Shown: positions 8,233-17,430, numbered from the stretch's first letter. The stretch: DNA of 64,000 nucleotides from an archaeon (GCA_024275415.1 JAJRZD010000019.1:1-64000); one strand, 5' to 3'. Made by a program: numbers and translations. Notes: generated from the letters alone by a model not told the origin.

Positions 8233-8529
8233 ATGTTCAAGGATAAGCAATCTGAATGGCGAGCGCACTTTCATAAAGCATTAAGCAACCCCGAACGACT
8301 CCGTATTGTTGATCTTTTGGCCGATGGGGAGCTGTGTCAGTGCGATATCTTCCCTCAGATTGGGCTTTCGCAATCGACTGTTTCTGCATACCTCACTCAA
8401 CTAGTTCGCGCAGGAATCCTGACAGTTCGGCGCGATGGAACTCGCAAGCTCTATAGCATCAGTGACCCCCAGATACGAGAAATGATCAAGGGAATTCAGT
8501 CCCTTGCAGAAAAGATGGTTTCCGTGTGA
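8233..8529 (+). CDS. arsR: ArsR-family metalloregulator
   Basis: A 98-residue winged-helix repressor. FHKALSNPERLRIVDLLADG and the recognition helix SQSTVSAYLTQLVRAGIL are standard ArsR features. The motif ELCQCDIF carries two cysteines in the place of the ELCVCDL metal site, so it should bind As(III) or Sb(III) and release DNA. A wing RRDGTRKLYSI follows. It lies just after acr3 with its own A/T-rich upstream region, and probably controls acr3 and itself. Confidence 0.9.
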   Translation: MFKDKQSEWRAHFHKALSNPERLRIVDLLADGELCQCDIFPQIGLSQSTVSAYLTQLVRAGILTVRRDGTRKLYSISDPQIREMIKGIQSLAEKMVSV

Positions 8530-8568
8530 TTCGGTTCGCTTTCTGAGATTCGAACAGAACTCGAAATG

Positions 8569-8850
8569 TTATTTATAGAGCACCGCGGCAAGAAGGTCTA
8601 CTATCCTTTCAGCTTCTGTTTCCGTTTCAAAATTCCTTAGAAGTAATCGTCCCGAAGGGAATATGTTGATGATGCTCCCATCAGGCCCTTCAAGAAGTAG
8701 TAATGCCGGGACGCTGACACGTACTGAATACCCCGTAATCTCCAAAATCTTCTTCTCCAAATTCATGAGATCTAGATGCAGACGGTTCACCGGCTTCACC
8801 TCATAGCCCGCCTTCTCTGAGCATATCTTGAAGTGGTATGATTTGGGCAT
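8569..8850 (-). CDS. Small protein coupled to thiI, TBP-like half-repeat
   Basis: A 93-residue protein whose ATG (8850) follows the thiI stop by two bases, with GGAGG just upstream formed by the thiI end, so translation is coupled. I do not recognise a named family. The C-terminal half (SIINIFPSGRLLLRNFETET then EAERIVDLLAAVLY) resembles one half-repeat of the TATA-binding-protein fold: a hydrophobic strand, F-x-S-G-x, a strand, and a helix that starts EEAE. A role in tRNA or thiamine sulfur transfer is inferred only from the neighbour. Confidence 0.6.
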   Translation of the reverse strand: MPKSYHFKICSEKAGYEVKPVNRLHLDLMNLEKKILEITGYSVRVSVPALLLLEGPDGSIINIFPSGRLLLRNFETETEAERIVDLLAAVLYK

Positions 8851-8852
8851 GT

Positions 8853-9995
8853 TCAACCTCCCTTTAGCACTATTATCTCAGCATCTGAAACGGCATCCTT
8901 TACCCAGTCATAGCCTATGTCTATCTCAGCGGTAGTTATCTTTGCTATATCCGCATGCAAGACCGGATACTTTGGAGGGAGTGAACAACATGATGCAGCG
9001 GCATTGGTGAACTCATACGTTCCAATCTCTCTTGCTTGTTTGGTAATCTCATCCTTGTCATCTCCGATACATGGCCTGATGATGGGCACTCGAGCAATCG
9101 CACTGTCCTCTGCGAAAAGGTTCCGTGTTGTCTGTGAAGCCTGCTCTCCAATTATCTCCCCTGTAATAATGGCATCAGCACCCTCGCGCAAAGCAACCTC
9201 CTGAGCAAGCCTATACATGTTACGTCGGCAGAATACACATGTCATCCTCCGCGGGGCATACTTGAGTACCTCTACGAGATCCTCTCCATGGGGGACAACG
9301 AGCATTTTGACGCTAGTTCCGTGGATGTATTCTGACAGACGCGTTGCCTGCTCAATTGCGACTTTCTTGTTGATGTCGTCTGAGAATGGAGAATTGTCAA
9401 AGTACACGAATATTGGGACACACCCTCTTCTCATCACTTTGAAAGCTGCGACAGGAGAGTCCAAGCCGCTTGATATCATACAAACAACATGTCCTTCAGA
9501 ACCAGTAGGTAGCCCACCGATTCCACATAGTTCCTCGACTGATACAAACACTCTGTCTTGAAGTATGAGCACACTCTGAATGGTTTTGTATTGAGAATGG
9601 TTCGTTCTCAATAGTTCACGAAGATTTCCAATCAATTCCTCATCTCGACTGGAGTCATGATTGTAAATAATCGCATCTGAATGAGGATCAAATGGGTTTT
9701 CAATCACAATGGCTGAACTAGGAGTAGATACTTGTGCTTTGAGATTCGTTTCAATCATCTTTGCCACAGTTCCAACCCCAAAGACACCAGATGCCTTTAG
9801 TGCCATTGTGCCTGCTGCATCACCTCTGATCAAGATGAACCCATGCACATCTTCAACAACTAGCGGGATTGGATTGCCCTCTCGTAGGGCGGCTGACAGG
9901 TTGTTCTTTAGGATTTTAATGAACCTATGCCTTTCACCCTTTCTTTTTTCAGGGATATTCGGTCGTACTAGTAGTGCTGTGCTTGTTGGGATCAC
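8853..9995 (-). CDS. thiI: tRNA 4-thiouridine synthase ThiI
   Basis: A 380-residue protein. Residues 1-150 fit the ferredoxin-like plus THUMP tRNA-binding part. The PP-loop is MISSGLDSPVAAFKVMRRG near residue 175. CVFCRRNMY near residue 255 and CCSLPPKYP near 340 supply the cysteines. It activates tRNA uridine 8 by adenylation and inserts sulfur, and may also serve thiamine synthesis. There is no C-terminal rhodanese domain, as usual in archaea. The start is GTG 9995 with GAGGAG upstream. It is divergent from larE, so two PP-loop sulfur-insertion enzymes share one intergenic region. Confidence 0.88.
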   Translation of the reverse strand: MIPTSTALLVRPNIPEKRKGERHRFIKILKNNLSAALREGNPIPLVVEDVHGFILIRGDAAGTMALKASGVFGVGTVAKMIETNLKAQVSTPSSAIVIENPFDPHSDAIIYNHDSSRDEELIGNLRELLRTNHSQYKTIQSVLILQDRVFVSVEELCGIGGLPTGSEGHVVCMISSGLDSPVAAFKVMRRGCVPIFVYFDNSPFSDDINKKVAIEQATRLSEYIHGTSVKMLVVPHGEDLVEVLKYAPRRMTCVFCRRNMYRLAQEVALREGADAIITGEIIGEQASQTTRNLFAEDSAIARVPIIRPCIGDDKDEITKQAREIGTYEFTNAAASCCSLPPKYPVLHADIAKITTAEIDIGYDWVKDAVSDAEIIVLKGG

Positions 9996-10156
9996 TGGAA
10001 CTCCTCATGGTTCACATTGAGCTAGACTGCTCAGGACTACATGTCTGTGCCTCTGCTTTTTGCTTTTCCATATGGTGCACAAATATAATGTAATCGATAA
10101 GAAGTATCAGATAGAAAGAACTAAGTCTTGTTTTTTCAAGCAACGCTGGAAATCCA

Positions 10157-10966
10157 ATGGATGCCGAAACTAGCGCAAAATTTGAGAAAGCAATGGACTT
10201 TCTTAGAGGTAAGCGGGTTCTTGTCGCTTTCAGTGGTGGTGTGGACAGTGCAGTCGTTGCCGTTATTGCAAAACAAAGTGCAAAAGAGGCACGCCTCCTC
10301 ACAGTGGATAGTATCACGTTCCCACGGCAAGAGCTGGAGGCTGCAGGATTGATCGCAGAAGAGATAGGTCTCCCACTTGAGATAATCCAAGTCGATGAGC
10401 TTGCCAATGAGGACATGGTTCGCAACCCACCAGATCGCTGTTACCACTGTAAGAAGGAGCTCTCGTCCGCATGGCTGAGCAAGGCTGAGCAGATTGGTTT
10501 TGATATCGTTGTGGATGGTACAAACGCCAGCGATGTATCTGGACATCGACCAGGGGCAAAGGCACTGGAAGAAGCTGGTGTCCTCTCGCCGCTGAAGACG
10601 GCTGGGATAACCAAGGACGAGGTACGCGAGTTCGCTCGGAGCAAGGGTCTCTCAGTTGCAAATCGTCCATCAATGGCTTGTCTTTCCAGCAGGTTCCCCT
10701 ATGGCACCGCTATCACTGAGGAGCGAATCAGGATGGTCGATGCAGTAGAGAGAGCAGTCCGGGAATTATTCAAAATCGAATGTGTTCGGGCCAGGTATCA
10801 TGGTGATGTAGTTCGAATAGAGGTGGGCATCGATGAGCGGCCGAAGATGTTTGACACCACTCTTCTTGACCGACTGAATGAACGGGCAAAGGATATCGGA
10901 TTTAGGTATATCACGCTTGACATACAGGGCTACCGCACTGGCTCAATGGATGAAGTCCTGAAATAG
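10157..10966 (+). CDS. larE: ATP-dependent sulfur transferase LarE
   Basis: A 269-residue PP-loop enzyme with VAFSGGVDSAVVA near residue 23, the DRCYHCKKEL cysteine pair near residue 95, GTNASDVSGHRPG, and MACLSSRFPYGTAI. This is the LarE pattern; LarE makes the pincer nickel cofactor precursor by sacrificing a cysteine sulfur or using a cluster. There is no larB or larC nearby. Instead it heads a tungstate/molybdopterin block, so in this organism it may thiolate another cofactor. That last point is inference. Confidence 0.88.
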   Translation: MDAETSAKFEKAMDFLRGKRVLVAFSGGVDSAVVAVIAKQSAKEARLLTVDSITFPRQELEAAGLIAEEIGLPLEIIQVDELANEDMVRNPPDRCYHCKKELSSAWLSKAEQIGFDIVVDGTNASDVSGHRPGAKALEEAGVLSPLKTAGITKDEVREFARSKGLSVANRPSMACLSSRFPYGTAITEERIRMVDAVERAVRELFKIECVRARYHGDVVRIEVGIDERPKMFDTTLLDRLNERAKDIGFRYITLDIQGYRTGSMDEVLK

Positions 10967-10981
10967 ACACGAGCCTGTGAA

Positions 10982-11029
10982 AATGTGGGGCAAAGTCCGC
11001 CAATCCACACATTCTCATTCAAAAGAATG
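10982..11029 (+). terminator. Hairpins after larE
   Basis: Two dyads lie between larE and tupA: AATGTGG with CCACACATT (10982-11013) and CATTC-AAAA-GAATG (11016-11029). They could end the larE transcript or act on the tupA leader. No U-run follows, so the terminator call is weak. Confidence 0.3.
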
Positions 11030-11078
11030 AAATAGGGCTTCTACACGATATGCACAATTCAACATAACGGTGAAACAG

Positions 11079-12077
11079 ATGCGAAAAGAAAAGAAGATGG
11101 TAGCCACTTTGAGCATCATAGCCATCATTGTTGCTTCTCTCGGCTATCTTTTTTACTATACTCAGACTGCAAAAAAGGACACTCTTGTCATTTCAACGAC
11201 AACAAGCCTCTATGATACAGGTCTACTTGATGAGATTAAGACTACCTATGAGGCAGAGAACCCTCGTGTCATTCTTGCATTCATCTCAGCAGGTACTGGT
11301 ATCGCACTGGAGAACGCTCGGAGAGGCGATGCGGATCTTATCCTTGTGCATTCGCCCTCTCAAGAGTATGAGTTCATGCAGGAAGGATACGGTGTGAACC
11401 GCAAGATTTTTGCGTATAACTTTTTCACGATTGTAGGGCCATCCGAAGATCCTGTAGGAATCTACAATATGTCTCCATTAGATGCACTATCAGCGATTTT
11501 GAAGTATGGCCGTACAAGCCATGATGCCATCTGGGTGAGCAGGGACGACGGGTCTGGGACAAACACCAAAGAGAAGGCTCTCTGGTCGGCGTCGGGCTTC
11601 AATTACTCAGAAATTCAGGGAGAGGACTGGTTTGTTTCATCTGGGTCTGGCATGGGCACTACGTTGAATCTGGCCAACGAACGAGGTTTCTATACCCTGT
11701 CAGACATTGGCACTTACTTGAAGTACAAATCCGATGGACTAATCACCCTTGAGCAGATGGTCGAGGAAGGCGAATCACTGCTCAACGTCTATAGTGTTAT
11801 CGCCGTCAATGCGGAACGAATTTCCACGGTAAAATATGAGGCTGCGATGGACTTTGTCCGATGGCTGGTCGGCGAATCTGCACAAAATCTGATTGCGAAC
11901 TATGGCCATGACGCCTATAACGCCAGTCTGTTCTCTCCCGCTGTGACCGTAATTAAGGATCACTCCCCATCTGAGCTATACCAGTGGATACAAAATTATG
12001 CATTCTTTGAATCAGGAGGAGTTCTCTATGAGTGTCCTCCAGAATGGAGGAATGGAGATTATGGACTATACAACTAG
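11079..12077 (+). CDS. tupA: Tungstate-binding lipoprotein-like protein TupA
   Basis: A 332-residue substrate-binding protein with one N-terminal membrane segment (VATLSIIAIIVASLGYLFYY) as anchor. The oxyanion site begins VISTTTSLYDTGLLD, the TTTS motif that defines the TupA/WtpA-like tungstate proteins. DDGSGTNTKEKALW and SSGSGMGTTLNLA contribute further ligands. It captures tungstate outside the cell and delivers it to TupB. An in-frame GTG at 11070 is an alternative start. It is followed by tupB and tupC. Confidence 0.9.
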   Translation: MRKEKKMVATLSIIAIIVASLGYLFYYTQTAKKDTLVISTTTSLYDTGLLDEIKTTYEAENPRVILAFISAGTGIALENARRGDADLILVHSPSQEYEFMQEGYGVNRKIFAYNFFTIVGPSEDPVGIYNMSPLDALSAILKYGRTSHDAIWVSRDDGSGTNTKEKALWSASGFNYSEIQGEDWFVSSGSGMGTTLNLANERGFYTLSDIGTYLKYKSDGLITLEQMVEEGESLLNVYSVIAVNAERISTVKYEAAMDFVRWLVGESAQNLIANYGHDAYNASLFSPAVTVIKDHSPSELYQWIQNYAFFESGGVLYECPPEWRNGDYGLYN

Positions 12078-12097
12078 AAACGGATGAGGTGGCTTAT

Positions 12098-12760
12098 ATG
12101 GGACTTCAGGATGAGATTGTAGAGATAACCCTCCGAGCTCTGTCCATATCTGGATTGGCCGCGTTGTTGGCTGCAAGTGTCGGGCTACCGATTGGGATTA
12201 TTCTTGGTATGTACAGATTCAGAGGACGCGACTCGGTCACAGGGGTTTTCAGAGCTCTCATGAGTGTGCCGACCGTGGCACTCGGACTCGTACTTTATCT
12301 GGTCTTCTCACGGTCAGGACCCCTCGGTTTCCTCGAACTTCTCTATACCCCGCTTGCTCTGGTCATCGGACAGTCCATCCTTGTCGTCCCTATCATCGTG
12401 AGCATAACCTCTGAAACCATCTCGAACGTCGACCCGTTGATACGTGATTTGTCTCGAACGTTGGGTGCAGATGAGCGTGCTGCTGCTGCTTCGGTGTTAC
12501 GAGAGTCGTTGGGCGGGATCGTTCTGGCTCTCTCCGCGAGCTTCAGCCGTGCAATATCCGAATTGGGTGTGGCTCTCATGCTTGGTGGGAACATCCAAGG
12601 ACTGACACGAGTCCTCACTACAGCAATCGCTCTGGAAACGACACGCGGTGAGATTCTGCTCGGGCTTGGTTTGACAGTGATACTTCTCACTCTCATGATT
12701 GCCTTCAATTTGCTTCTGAATCAGATTGAGAAAAAGGTGAAGTGGTGGTTATGGGAATAG
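12098..12760 (+). CDS. tupB: Tungstate ABC transporter permease TupB
   Basis: A 220-residue membrane protein with five or six hydrophobic helices. The cytoplasmic loop SRTLGADERAAAASVLRES near residue 140 is the EAA-like motif that couples to the ATPase. The ATG at 12098 is chosen because the frame upstream overlaps the tupA end and GAGGTGG precedes it. Its last four codons overlap the tupC start at 12751, so the two are translationally coupled. Confidence 0.88.
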   Translation: MGLQDEIVEITLRALSISGLAALLAASVGLPIGIILGMYRFRGRDSVTGVFRALMSVPTVALGLVLYLVFSRSGPLGFLELLYTPLALVIGQSILVVPIIVSITSETISNVDPLIRDLSRTLGADERAAAASVLRESLGGIVLALSASFSRAISELGVALMLGGNIQGLTRVLTTAIALETTRGEILLGLGLTVILLTLMIAFNLLLNQIEKKVKWWLWE

Positions 12761-13824
12761 TCGAGCTAAGGAATGTCACAGTGGACTTTGGTTAACAAAG
12801 GGCATTGGATAGTGTGAACATCCGAGCAGACCATGGCGAGATGCTCAGCCTTATCGGGCCAAACGGCGCTGGAAAGACCACCGCACTGCGAGTGATGGCC
12901 GGGTTACTCGAACCAACAAGCGGCGTCCTCCTCTTTGAGGACAAAATCCTTTCCGGGAACCAACTGCTTGGTCTTCGTAGACAAGCAACTCTAGTGTTTC
13001 AGAAACCCCTGATATTCAGCACCACAGTTTCAAAGAATGTGGCATATGGTCTCAGGATCAGGAATGTGTCCGGGATTGAAACTGATAGACGTGTCAAGGA
13101 GGCTCTGGATCTAGTCCAGCTCTATCCGATGCGTGACCGATTTGCACGGAACCTCTCAGGTGGAGAACAAAAACGGCTGAATCTCGCGATGGCTATCGCA
13201 ATCGAACCAGATATTCTCCTCCTAGACGAGCCTACAGCATTCTTAGACCCCGATAGTAGAAGGATAGTCGAGAACGTTCTCAAAGACATCAATAGGGAAC
13301 AGGGATCCACGATTGTAATATCGACCCATGACATGATGCAGGCTGATATCCTTACTCGAAAGGCTGTCATGATCAAGGATGGTAAGATTATCGGGAGTGG
13401 GTCTGCAACAGAGATGATTCGAGACAGGTTAGAAACTCTCATCTTCGAGGACGCTACCCTCAACGTCTTCTCCGGCGTAGCACAATGTATGAACGGGAGT
13501 GCACATGGGTCACGTCTCGTTCAAGTACGCATCAATGATGTGCTTTCCATAGAGGCGATTACTGATCGAGAAGGTGATGTCACGGTTCGCATACCGCCAG
13601 AAGATATCGTCCTGTCCCGTGGGAGCATCCTTTCTAGTGCACGGAACACGCTCAGAGGAAAAGTCACAGATGTGGACATCAAGAACGCCACTGCTCTGAT
13701 TACGGTGGATGTGGGAGTTAATCTGGTGACTCAAATAACGAGAGGCTCCCTTGAAAGGCTCCATGTAGCAATAGGGGATGATGTAGATGTGACCTTCAAG
13801 GCATCATCCGTCCGAGTCTACTAA
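12751..13824 (+). CDS. tupC: Tungstate ABC ATPase TupC, interrupted by an in-frame TAA
   Basis: ATG 12751 starts GIVELRNVTVDFG, the normal first strand of an ABC ATPase. It then meets TAA at 12793-12795 and continues in the same frame with QRALDSVNIRADHGEM. Walker A (GPNGAGKTT), the signature LSGGEQKRLNLAMAIA, Walker B (ILLLDEPTAFLD) and the switch histidine (ISTHD) are all intact. The C-terminus (about residues 260-358) is a TOBE/MOP-like oxyanion regulatory domain. A TTG at 12805 or GTG could restart translation, but it would lose the first strand and the A-loop region. The gene is either read through, restarted, or newly inactivated. Confidence 0.85.
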
Positions 13825-13886
13825 ATACCGAAATGCATGACCAAACATAACAGTTATCTTGGATAGATGGAGAATGAGGCCAAATC

Positions 13887-14861
13887 ATGACCGCCGATAA
13901 AGGGATTGACCGCATCAATACGGAGAGTAGTGCGCCGCTTGTTGACTCATACTCTCGTCCGATCGATTACCTTAGGATATCCCTTACCCAACGATGCAAT
14001 CATGCCTGTTTCTTCTGCCACCACGAAGGAGAGATAGGCATGGGATGCGAGATGACCGCCGAGGAAATCGAGAATCTTGTGCGAGTTGCTAACCGCAGGG
14101 GGATTCGAAGGATAAAGCTGACTGGGGGAGAAGCACTTGTTCGGGATGACATTGTTGAAATCGTCAGCAGATTGGCGCCTCTGACAGATGATCTGTCAAT
14201 TACTACTAACGGTTCGTTCTTAGAACACCTTGCTCGTCCCCTGAAAGAATCTGGGCTTGACAGAGTGAATGTGAGCCTCCACACCCTCAAGCCCGTTCTC
14301 CATGAACGTATCACGGGTCGCGCTAACATCGATTCCGTCATGCGAGGTATCGAGACCTCGATACAGGCCGGTCTGAACCCCGTCAAGATCAATATGGCTG
14401 TGCTCAGAGGACTGAACGATGACGAGATACAGGACCTCATGGAGTATGCAGGTGGTATTGGGGCAGTGCTACAGCTTATCGAGCTCCAGTTGTTCTCTAA
14501 GGATGATGAGTGGGCTCAATACTGGATGGACTTGACTGAGATTGAGAGCGACTTGGCAGGTCGGGCACTGACCGCTACTCAACGTTCCCTTCACGGTCGA
14601 AAGACCTACACTCTGCCTGTTTCAAACGGAACAGTACAGGTTGAAGTAGTCCGTCCAAATCATAATCAATCCTTCTGCCAGCGGTGTACCCGGCTTCGCG
14701 TGACATCTGATGGCAAACTGAAGCCTTGTCTGCTTAGGCAGGATAACCTGGTGGAAGTGCATTCGCTTCTTGGAAGCCAATCACTTGACGAGATGGTGAA
14801 TGACGCGCTTGAACATGCTGTGAGCTTACGAAAACCATTTTGGAGAGGTAAGAGCAAATGA
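13887..14861 (+). CDS. moaA: GTP 3',8-cyclase MoaA
   Basis: A 324-residue radical SAM enzyme that converts GTP to 3',8-cyclo-GTP in the first step of molybdopterin synthesis. The SAM cluster motif CNHACFFCHHEG lies near residue 37. KLTGGEALVRDDI and SITTNGSFLEHLA follow. The C-terminal cluster is CQRCTRLRVTSDGKLKPCLL. The double-glycine tail of bacterial MoaA is absent; the protein ends RGKSK. The last four bases overlap moaE. Confidence 0.92.
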   Translation: MTADKGIDRINTESSAPLVDSYSRPIDYLRISLTQRCNHACFFCHHEGEIGMGCEMTAEEIENLVRVANRRGIRRIKLTGGEALVRDDIVEIVSRLAPLTDDLSITTNGSFLEHLARPLKESGLDRVNVSLHTLKPVLHERITGRANIDSVMRGIETSIQAGLNPVKINMAVLRGLNDDEIQDLMEYAGGIGAVLQLIELQLFSKDDEWAQYWMDLTEIESDLAGRALTATQRSLHGRKTYTLPVSNGTVQVEVVRPNHNQSFCQRCTRLRVTSDGKLKPCLLRQDNLVEVHSLLGSQSLDEMVNDALEHAVSLRKPFWRGKSK

Positions 14862-15274
14862 TTGCATTGTCTGATGTGGACTTCTCAATCGATGAGGTCA
14901 TCTCGAAAACGCGCCGTCCATCCATGGGTGCAGTTGTGACGTTCCTAGGCACTGTCAGAGACCTCACTGACGGGAACGAGGTTGAAAAGCTGGAATTTGA
15001 GGCTGACACTGAGATGGCGGTGAAGGAACTTGAACAGATTCGTCAGGAGATAATCTCCAGATTTGGCGTGACTGATGTTTCAATCATACATCGGACAGGA
15101 GTTCTGAATCCTGGTGAGAACATCGTGGTCATCGCAGTAGGGGCTTCCCACCGTGACGAGGCATTCAAGGGCTGTCGATACGCGATAGAGGAGCTGAAGA
15201 AAAGAGCGATGATATGGAAGAAAGAATTCCTCAAGGATAGAAGCTATTGGGTCGGTGGTGTGAACGATGAGTGA
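14858..15274 (+). CDS. moaE: Molybdopterin synthase catalytic subunit MoaE
   Basis: A 138-residue protein. GAVVTFLGTVRDLTDG near residue 25, IIHRTGVLNPGENIVVIAVG and HRDEAFKGCRYAIEELK contain the conserved arginines and lysines of MoaE. The end KKEFLKDRSYWVGG carries the catalytic lysine region. It inserts dithiolene sulfur into cPMP using a MoaD-type sulfur carrier. No moaD lies in the cluster; a carrier for it could be activated by the E1-like enzyme at 26076. Confidence 0.92.
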   Translation: MIALSDVDFSIDEVISKTRRPSMGAVVTFLGTVRDLTDGNEVEKLEFEADTEMAVKELEQIRQEIISRFGVTDVSIIHRTGVLNPGENIVVIAVGASHRDEAFKGCRYAIEELKKRAMIWKKEFLKDRSYWVGGVNDE

Positions 15275-15713
15275 GGATCCCATCAGAATGGTCGATGTCG
15301 CATCAAAGCCAATCTCATATCGAATGGCTGAGGCAGTGGGTGAGCTTATTCTTGAGCCACGAACCATTGCTCAAATCCAGGACAGGACTGTGAAGAAAGG
15401 GGATGTCCTGACAGTTTCTGAAATTGCTGCGATACAAGCAGCAAAGCGTACCTCGGATATCATCCCTCTTTGTCATCAGATTCCGCTCTCATCAGTACAG
15501 GTTTCATTCGATGTCCTTGAGGATCGAGTTCGAGCAATATGTCAGGTGGTCGCAAACCATACGACTGGCGTGGAGATGGAAGCATTGGTAGGAGTTTCGA
15601 CTGCACTGCTATCGATCTGGGATATGGTAAAGTATCTTGAGAAGGATGAACAGGGACAGTATCCCCATTCGCGGATTGATGGTATTAGGGTGACGAAGAA
15701 AATCAAGGAGTGA
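15267..15713 (+). CDS. moaC: Cyclic pyranopterin monophosphate synthase MoaC
   Basis: A 148-residue protein. MVDVASKPISYRMAEAVGEL starts the domain, IIPLCHQIPLSSVQVSF contains the conserved LCHQIP motif, and GVEMEALVGVSTALLSIWDM with VKYLEKD is the catalytic C-terminal part. It works directly after MoaA to make cPMP. It overlaps moaE by eight bases and moaB by four, indicating one operon. Confidence 0.93.
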   Translation: MSEDPIRMVDVASKPISYRMAEAVGELILEPRTIAQIQDRTVKKGDVLTVSEIAAIQAAKRTSDIIPLCHQIPLSSVQVSFDVLEDRVRAICQVVANHTTGVEMEALVGVSTALLSIWDMVKYLEKDEQGQYPHSRIDGIRVTKKIKE

Positions 15714-16219
15714 TATTATTGCCTGATGAGCATAGAAGGGATCAAAAGGTTAGTGTTGGCTTCGCTATTCTCACTACCAGTGATAGTAGGACCAAAGAGA
15801 ACGACCAAACGGGCCGTATTGCACACGAACTGATTACGTCGGAGCATCACCAAGTTGTTGAATATGATGTAGTACGAAATCGTGCTGAAGACATCCTTGA
15901 GAGAGTTGAAACTTATCTTCAGAACAAAGATGTCCGCGTCATCATCACAAGTGGAGGAACTGGTGTCGGCTCTCGAGACCTAACCGTTAGAACATTGATG
16001 CCAAAGTTCGAGAAGCATCTTGTTGGTTTTGGTGAGCTTTTTCGTCGAATCAGTTATGATGAGATTGGGGTTCCCGGCATCTACAGTCAGGCATCAGCGG
16101 GTCTCATTGGGACTACTGTCATCTATTGCTTACCCGGCTCGAAGAACGCCATGAGGACTGCACTATCAAAGATAATACTGCCAGGAATTGGACACCTGAT
16201 TTGGGAGATAGACAGATGA
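15710..16219 (+). CDS. moaB: Molybdopterin adenylyltransferase MoaB/MogA type
   Basis: A 169-residue MPT-binding protein. ILTTSDSRTKENDQTG near residue 20 and VIITSGGTGVGSRDLTVR near residue 75 are the nucleotide and pterin binding motifs. IGTTVIYCLPGSKNAM follows near the end. It adenylates molybdopterin before metal insertion by MoeA. The likely start is GTG 15710, overlapping moaC, with TTG 15719 as an alternative. Confidence 0.9.
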   Translation: MILLPDEHRRDQKVSVGFAILTTSDSRTKENDQTGRIAHELITSEHHQVVEYDVVRNRAEDILERVETYLQNKDVRVIITSGGTGVGSRDLTVRTLMPKFEKHLVGFGELFRRISYDEIGVPGIYSQASAGLIGTTVIYCLPGSKNAMRTALSKIILPGIGHLIWEIDR

Positions 16220-17430
16220 AGAAAATGGATCCTTTCAAGCTTCTGGTTTCTCAAGAGAAGGCGGAGGAATTGCTTTTGGAACACTGCCTTCCACTGAGTG
16301 ACACAGAACAAATTGCTATCAGTGCTGCGACCGGCCGTGTGTTGGCAAGTGACCTCAAAGCTGATCGTGATGTGCCACCTTTTGATAGAGCTGCCATGGA
16401 TGGGTATGCGGTCATTGCAGAGGACACTTTTGGTGCTCAGGACTCGGATGTACTCCTTACTCTGAAGGGCGTGATTCATGCTGGGGAGGTATCCGAATCG
16501 GAAGTGACTCGTGAAACATGTCTTCAAATAGCCACCGGCTCTCCCATGCCCGCGGGTGCAGATGCAGTCGTTATGGTAGAATATACAGAGGAACGAGGAG
16601 ATCAGATACTGGTCACACGGCCTGTTTACCCTGGTGCTAATGTTTCAAAGGCCGGTGAAGACATCAAGAAGAATGAGGTTGTGCTTCCTGCGGGGAGTTT
16701 TCTAACACCTGCAAGGATTGGAGCAGTTGCAGCTCTCGGTATGACCTCCATTGAGGTCTATAGGAAGCCCATGGTCGCTGTCATTCCTACAGGCAGGGAG
16801 GTTGCTCCCCTAGGTGAGCCTCTTAAGCCTGGACACATCTATGATGTGAACTCATATACCCTCGAGTCCGTCCTGACATCAAATGGTGCCGAAGTTACGC
16901 GGATGCCTGTTGTTACTGACGAGAAGGATGCACTGAAGCAAGCCATACAGCAAAGCCTAGGAACTGACCTTGTCGTTCTCTCGGGAGGAAGCTCTGTAGG
17001 CGAGAAGGATCTTCTGGCTGGGATTCTCGAAGAGATGGGCGAAGTCCTTTTCCATGGAGTCCAGATTAAACCTGGCAAACCAACGCTCTTTGGCATGGTA
17101 CAAGGCACTCCTGTTGTTGGGATGCCAGGATATCCCACCTCCTGTCTTAGTAATGCATACATCTTCCTGATTCCTGCGATTCGTAAGATGGGCAGACTCC
17201 CCCATCATTCAGGACACCATGTTTCTGCCAAGCTTGGGAAGAGAATTGTGTCATCATCTGGGAGAAAGCAGTTTCTTACGGTTCGGATTGAGAACGGTAT
17301 TGCTCACCCTGTGTACAAGCACTCAGGGGCGATAACCAGCATGGCCAAGGCTGACGGGTATATCATCCTCCCTGTGAACCTCGATGTCATCGAGGAAGGT
17401 GAAGAAGTACAAGTCACACTGTTCGAATGA
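16216..17430 (+). CDS. moeA: Molybdopterin molybdenumtransferase MoeA
   Basis: A 404-residue gephyrin-type protein. PPFDRAAMDGYAVIAED near residue 55, IPTGREVAPLGEPL near 195, VLSGGSSVGEKDLLAGI near 255 and GMPGYPTSCLSN near 300 are the standard active-site segments. It inserts molybdate or, given tupABC nearby, probably tungstate into adenylated molybdopterin. The length is that of the single-domain form without an extra periplasmic-binding-like domain. ATG 16216 overlaps the moaB stop by four bases. It is the last gene of the operon. Confidence 0.92.
   Translation: MKKMDPFKLLVSQEKAEELLLEHCLPLSDTEQIAISAATGRVLASDLKADRDVPPFDRAAMDGYAVIAEDTFGAQDSDVLLTLKGVIHAGEVSESEVTRETCLQIATGSPMPAGADAVVMVEYTEERGDQILVTRPVYPGANVSKAGEDIKKNEVVLPAGSFLTPARIGAVAALGMTSIEVYRKPMVAVIPTGREVAPLGEPLKPGHIYDVNSYTLESVLTSNGAEVTRMPVVTDEKDALKQAIQQSLGTDLVVLSGGSSVGEKDLLAGILEEMGEVLFHGVQIKPGKPTLFGMVQGTPVVGMPGYPTSCLSNAYIFLIPAIRKMGRLPHHSGHHVSAKLGKRIVSSSGRKQFLTVRIENGIAHPVYKHSGAITSMAKADGYIILPVNLDVIEEGEEVQVTLFE

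Noticed and set aside
10982-11069. Molybdenum-cofactor-type riboswitch before tupA
   Set aside because: Only simple hairpins are seen, without the multi-stem layout of that riboswitch.
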